Below, piece by piece: positions 56,420-64,000 of a DNA stretch of 64,000 bases (position 1 is the stretch's first letter; every line of letters starts with the position of its first letter). The notes under the pieces are model-generated. The model made no database searches. It saw only the letters and a list, made by a program, of their open reading frames with translations, and was not told the DNA's origin. The position numbers and the translations under genes were made by a program. The stretch is taken from NCBI GenBank assembly GCA_964017155.1, contig OZ024867.1, forward strand, positions 11,108,116-11,172,115, in the 5' to 3' direction. The stretch comes from Oasisia sp. SBJ-2009. Its lineage: Eukaryota > Annelida > Polychaeta > Sabellida > Siboglinidae.

Positions 56420-56725
56420 CATACGTACATACATACATACATACATACACACGTACGTACATACATACATACATACATACATACATACATACATACATAC
56501 ATACATACATACATACATACATACATACATACATACATACATACATACATACATACATACATACATACATACATACATACATACATACATACATACATAC
56601 ATACATACATACATACATACATACATACATACATACATACATACATACATACATACATACATACATACATACATACATACATACATACATACATACATAC
56701 ATACATACATACATACATACATACA
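56420..56725. repeat. (CATA)n microsatellite, about 300 bp
   Basis: Pure (ACAT) from about 56457 to 56724, roughly 67 units, with a short imperfect start containing ACGT units. Confidence 0.97.
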
Positions 56726-57056
56726 GACTAGTCAATTAATAGAACCGAGCCGCGTGCGGGTAATAACAATAATTATAAATATGTTTTGTCCACAGACTAC
56801 ACAATATCAGCGCCTTGCGTTCTACCTCGCTAAATCTCGGATGTCTCGTCGTTTAATACGGTATAAAATAAATCAGTTTTGATCCCACCCGTGGACGTCA
56901 AGACTGTTATGATATTTAATAATCGTTTTTTGAGCAAGTTTAGGCTCTATCTACCTCAGCGTGCACACAGCTGACCTTCATGTTACTATACTCGACTACA
57001 GAATTACGGTTTAACAACGACGCTACTGTTGAAAGTGCACACCGTTCTCAGGTTAT

Positions 57057-57773
57057 TATAATAATAATAATAATAATAAGGTTTATTTCAGACAAGACGT
57101 CCATATATGTATACATAAAATACAATTAAAAAAAAAAAAAGTACAATACATATAATACAATCAAAGCAATGAGATCAACGTAAAAATATAAGTGTAAAAT
57201 TTAAAAAGTTATGTCTAAATATATGAGGAAATGAATTAAATAAGTTGTAAAAATAAAAAAATAAATAAAAATGATTCAAAAATAAATACAATACTAATGA
57301 CATGTGTACAATAAAGACCTCCAGTATGAGTACAAATGGCTCTTAAAATGAATGTCGGTATGAAGGTAATTAATAAAAAGGATATTATCTGACTGATGAA
57401 GACGACATAAAAGACTGAATATTGATGAACGAATGCGTTCATTGAAGGATTTAATATAGTTGGTGGCAAACATAAAACTTGCACTACATCTTGAGGGTAA
57501 GTTTATTAACTCCAAACAGCCTAATCTTAGGCTAACGCAGGAGTCACTGAGGATGGTCACTGCCAGGGTGCTTGTCGTCCTCAGTGGTTCTTTTACGTCC
57601 CAAATTGAGACGGGACCGACATAAAGTTTAACGTAATTCTCCGATTCACGAGGGATACACAATCCCCAATGTTGAGAGCCAGATTTTTATATCACAACTT
57701 CCGGTACCGGGGATCGAACCCGTGCCGTCGGCCACAGAGACGGATGTGGTAACCACTACACCACCTCGCTCTC
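57057..57773 (-). mobile_element. tRNA-headed SINE-like element
   Basis: The first 73 nt (57773-57701) contain a perfect A box TGGTGTAGTGG (57763-57753) and B box GGTTCGATCCC (57720-57710), 32 nt apart. About 640 nt of unrelated body follow, ending with AAATAAACC(TTA)n. Head plus LINE-like tail is SINE architecture. It is long for a SINE, so the 3' part may be a separate LINE tail. Not a functional tRNA gene: no convincing anticodon stem or clover-leaf pairing at the acceptor. Confidence 0.6.
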
Positions 57774-58390
57774 TTGTCCGTGTGTAACATTGAAATAGTG
57801 TCCTAAGTATAACACCGCCATCTTCAAACACAATCGACTATAAATGTACTAATTACAGATATATTTCATCAATGTATATATAATATAATCAAAGTGTGTG
57901 AATCAGTCATTAAAGAACGTCGCAACTTATTGTATTCCTGGTTATGACATACTATTTGACAGGTCAAACATCCGTGTCATTTAAATGTTATCGACGAGTT
58001 GCTTACATGTGGTGCACATAACTCATAAGATGCACGGTTTTTGACACTGGTGTCTATTTCTCGATATAGAATTCGTCATTTTAGTGTTGTAGGTACTTCA
58101 CGAAAAGCAGCTATTGTAATATTTTGCTTTTACGAAAATCAACGGTATATATCTCCTACAGATGTAGCACACAAACCTTATCAATGTGTAAACATTTCAG
58201 ATAGGCTTGTACGTGTTCTACCACATCGTTCTCTTTACTTACTATTATCTCCAGGAATCATGCACATTTTAACCAAGTTCGAGGGAGACGTAAACGATGT
58301 CAAACTAGACATGCCAGAGGTGGATGACAATATTCCTGATGATCTTCGTATGAGCGTGTGCTTCAAATCAGAGTCAAAAGCAAGGTCATT

Positions 58391-58710
58391 GATAATAATA
58401 ATAATAATGACTTCTTCTGCGCCAATATCCTGATAATCCTCAAAGATCAAGCTCAGTGGCGCGACAAAACCAAGGGATTAAGCAAACTCGTTATCGCAAA
58501 ACAATGCGTGAGTCTAAAAGGATAGGCAGCATTACAGAGATAGGTTTTTAGGCGTCGACGGAATGAAGCTATATTACCTTTTGTAATAAGGTAACTAAAG
58601 TAAAAACCCAGCGAGCCCTTAAATCCTTCATTCCATCCTCCATCAAGTATCTGAATCCGCCACACAAAAAATAATCCTTGAACTATCACATTTTCTACCG
58701 CTGCCAATGC
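58391..58710 (-). mobile_element. LINE 3' fragment with (ATT)n tail
   Basis: Minus strand codes FRRRLKTYLCNAAY near 58550, then a 3' UTR with TTTGAGGATTATCAGGATAT and TTGGCGCAGAAG, and ends in (ATT)n at 58391-58408. Same tail family as 3177-3262. Confidence 0.6.
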
Positions 58711-59414
58711 AATGTTGTTTTATCATCTTTATTAATTAACGTATTTATCTTATACTAATATTGTCATATTGTTTTAGTATATTTATTTATTCCAATATAC
58801 AGCATATTTATATTTTTACCTAACGTTTACATATTTATATGTTTGATTTTACAGTATACATGCGTTACTACGTAACTTAAATATTGTGTTTTATGCAACC
58901 TCCAAAGTGCAAAATGTATTCCATTCTATGAATTGGACAATACAGTAATTAATATATTATAAAAGGAAGGCGTTTATTTTAAAAAGACACATACGGTTCT
59001 CTGTCTATATGTGTGTTTGAGGACCACTCTCTCCAACAACTGTGCATCAATATGGTTTCAAAGGGGGCTATGACTTTAACATGTTTTATGTATAACTATA
59101 GGTTTGGGTAAAGAACGATTACGTTACAGTTACTGCTCTTCATAAACACCTATTTAATGACTTTATGCAATTAAACATCATACAACGCTAGTCACGGCTG
59201 GATACAAAAAGATTGAAGCTTACATGTTGTGTTACAGTTAGTTTCACTTAAAAAGCTTTTAAATATATTATAGGTATACATTTACAATTATGTTATGTTA
59301 ATATGATGGTAGTTGTATGTTTCATGGTAAGATGTCTCATGTCAAATGGATTTTTACAGTGTGTTATTGACCCGGAGAAGGGTGTTTTTATAAAATGTGC
59401 AGAGTTATTTGAAA

Positions 59415-59415
<1 letters not shown>
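58711..59415. other. AT-rich spacer
   Basis: Nothing recognised between the LINE fragment and the (CA)n tract. Confidence 0.4.
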
Positions 59416-59465
<50 letters not shown>

Positions 59466-59477
59466 ACACACCCATTC

Positions 59478-59563
<86 letters not shown>
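59416..59563. repeat. (CA)n microsatellite
   Basis: Two (CA)n tracts split by CATACACACACACCCATTCA. Confidence 0.95.
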
Positions 59564-59564
<1 letters not shown>

Positions 59565-60174
59565 CATTTACATCTATGTTATTAGTGTGTAGCTGTAGGC
59601 CCTACTCTTGCGATCGCAGTTTTGCCTGAATGGCCACTAGTAGTTTTGTTATATTTCAACACATGACATGACTCCTGTATGCACAGCACTTAATTAAACT
59701 TCACTAGTCCGAAGATCACTGGCAACATTTGTTGTTTTTATTTGGGCCTAGCGTGTTTCAGCCTCTATTGATATTCTGTTCGCGTAGGACATCGGTTTGC
59801 CTTCTTGGAAGAGTCCTGTATCTATACAGTATGGATTAGTGCGTTTTTCCATGACTTACGATCTGAGAAAGCAACGAAACTGAGTGTCTAATAATAGTAT
59901 AATGATTGGCATTTGTCAGAAATTATTTAGCCCTTTCAAGGACTCATATTTACTTAAAACAAATCCCCACGATTGTTGCGTATTATTTGTAAATTAACCG
60001 TATTTATATATATATCATTGTGACGGTATACGTGGATCGTTTCAACGTAAATAGCACAACGAATGAATGAGCGTGTTACGGACGTTAGGCGCTTGCTGTA
60101 TTTGCTGGTATGTCGATCGTTAATCCTTTGTGTAACAGCAATAGTTGACGAGGATAGACTTTCCAAATAAACAC

Positions 60175-60180
60175 TTTATT
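60175..60180 (-). terminator. Poly(A) signal AATAAA, gene 3
   Basis: AATAAA on the minus strand, 260 nt after the stop, in the same conserved context as in genes 1 and 2. Confidence 0.6.
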
Positions 60181-60439
60181 CCGCGATTACTCATAAGACT
60201 GATATATCATTTACAGTTTGTGTTACGTCATTACACGTATAGCAACGGTAAATATGTGCACAATATACCGGTGAACAACGTTTTCAAAAACGTTGTTCAA
60301 CTGTGATACTAATCGGTGTATTTTCTGTTCTTAACATCTCGTCTTCTTAGGTTAGTAACATACAGTTCTCTTCGTCTATCATCGGCTGTCATCGGTTGTC
60401 ATCGGCTGTCACTTCGTCACGTCGTCCCACCGCGTCTAC

Positions 60440-63933
<3,494 letters not shown>

Positions 63934-64000
63934 CTAAAATGCAATTCGGGGAATGTTTGTTCAGACAAATAAAAGACCACTACAATATTAGTCTCGCATA

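Noticed and set aside
57701..57773. tRNA gene
   Set aside because: Both promoter boxes are perfect, but acceptor-stem ends do not pair and the anticodon arm is not convincing; the tail downstream fits a SINE.
58041..58433. 130-codon plus-strand frame
   Set aside because: Runs into the LINE (ATT)n tail; no start context or family resemblance.

Overview
The window is animal nuclear DNA: intron-rich, AT-rich, full of microsatellites and retrotransposon remains, with no bacterial-type operons. Small cysteine-rich exons of the EB/EGF-like kind, two full-length CR1-type LINEs, many LINE tails ending in (ATT)n and a tRNA-headed SINE suggest an invertebrate, most likely a lophotrochozoan such as a mollusc. 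The phylum is inference; no diagnostic single-copy gene is present.

The main content, which single-frame ORF inspection almost entirely misses, is a cluster of three paralogous multi-exon genes for small secreted cysteine-rich proteins that look GPI-anchored. All coding exons end in phase 1 and are symmetric (1-1). The exon order is: signal peptide; module A (7 Cys); module B (6 Cys); module C (6 Cys); module D (5 Cys); several linker micro-exons of 12-57 nt rich in Gly/Lys/Thr/Asp; and a terminal exon coding a short polar stretch, about 17 hydrophobic residues and a stop. Gene 1 (+, 26-20446) enters from the left edge and carries two tandem A-B-C-D-linker blocks. Gene 2 (-, 53787-33257) appears complete, from a TATA box and signal-peptide exon to a stop and AATAAA. 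Gene 3 (-, 63933-60440) shows module D, linkers and the terminal exon; its 5' half lies beyond the right edge. Genes 1 and 2 converge tail to tail; genes 2 and 3 are head-to-tail on the minus strand.

Layout: 1-20446 gene 1, with a decayed LINE (16400-18165, antisense) and Penelope-like plus non-LTR debris (18640-20170) in its introns; 20447-32996 gene-poor spacer with a hAT-like non-autonomous element (28005-29272), a LINE remnant and tandem repeats; 32997-53853 gene 2, holding two nearly identical full-length CR1 copies (35529-40327 and 48057-52880) plus a DNA element with an 8-bp target duplication (44503-46680) and a TTAA-flanked MITE nested in that duplication; 53854-60174 spacer with LINE tails, a SINE-like element and long microsatellites; 60175-64000 the 3' half of gene 3.

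Genes 2 and 3 share homologous introns, including the same decayed reverse-transcriptase fragment, so that insertion predates their duplication. CR1 copy B has uninterrupted ORFs; copy A differs in ORF2 by about ten residues and one nonsense codon at the reverse-transcriptase catalytic motif. If functional, the three genes would make a family of surface-displayed cysteine-rich proteins that vary mainly in repeat number and linker content.
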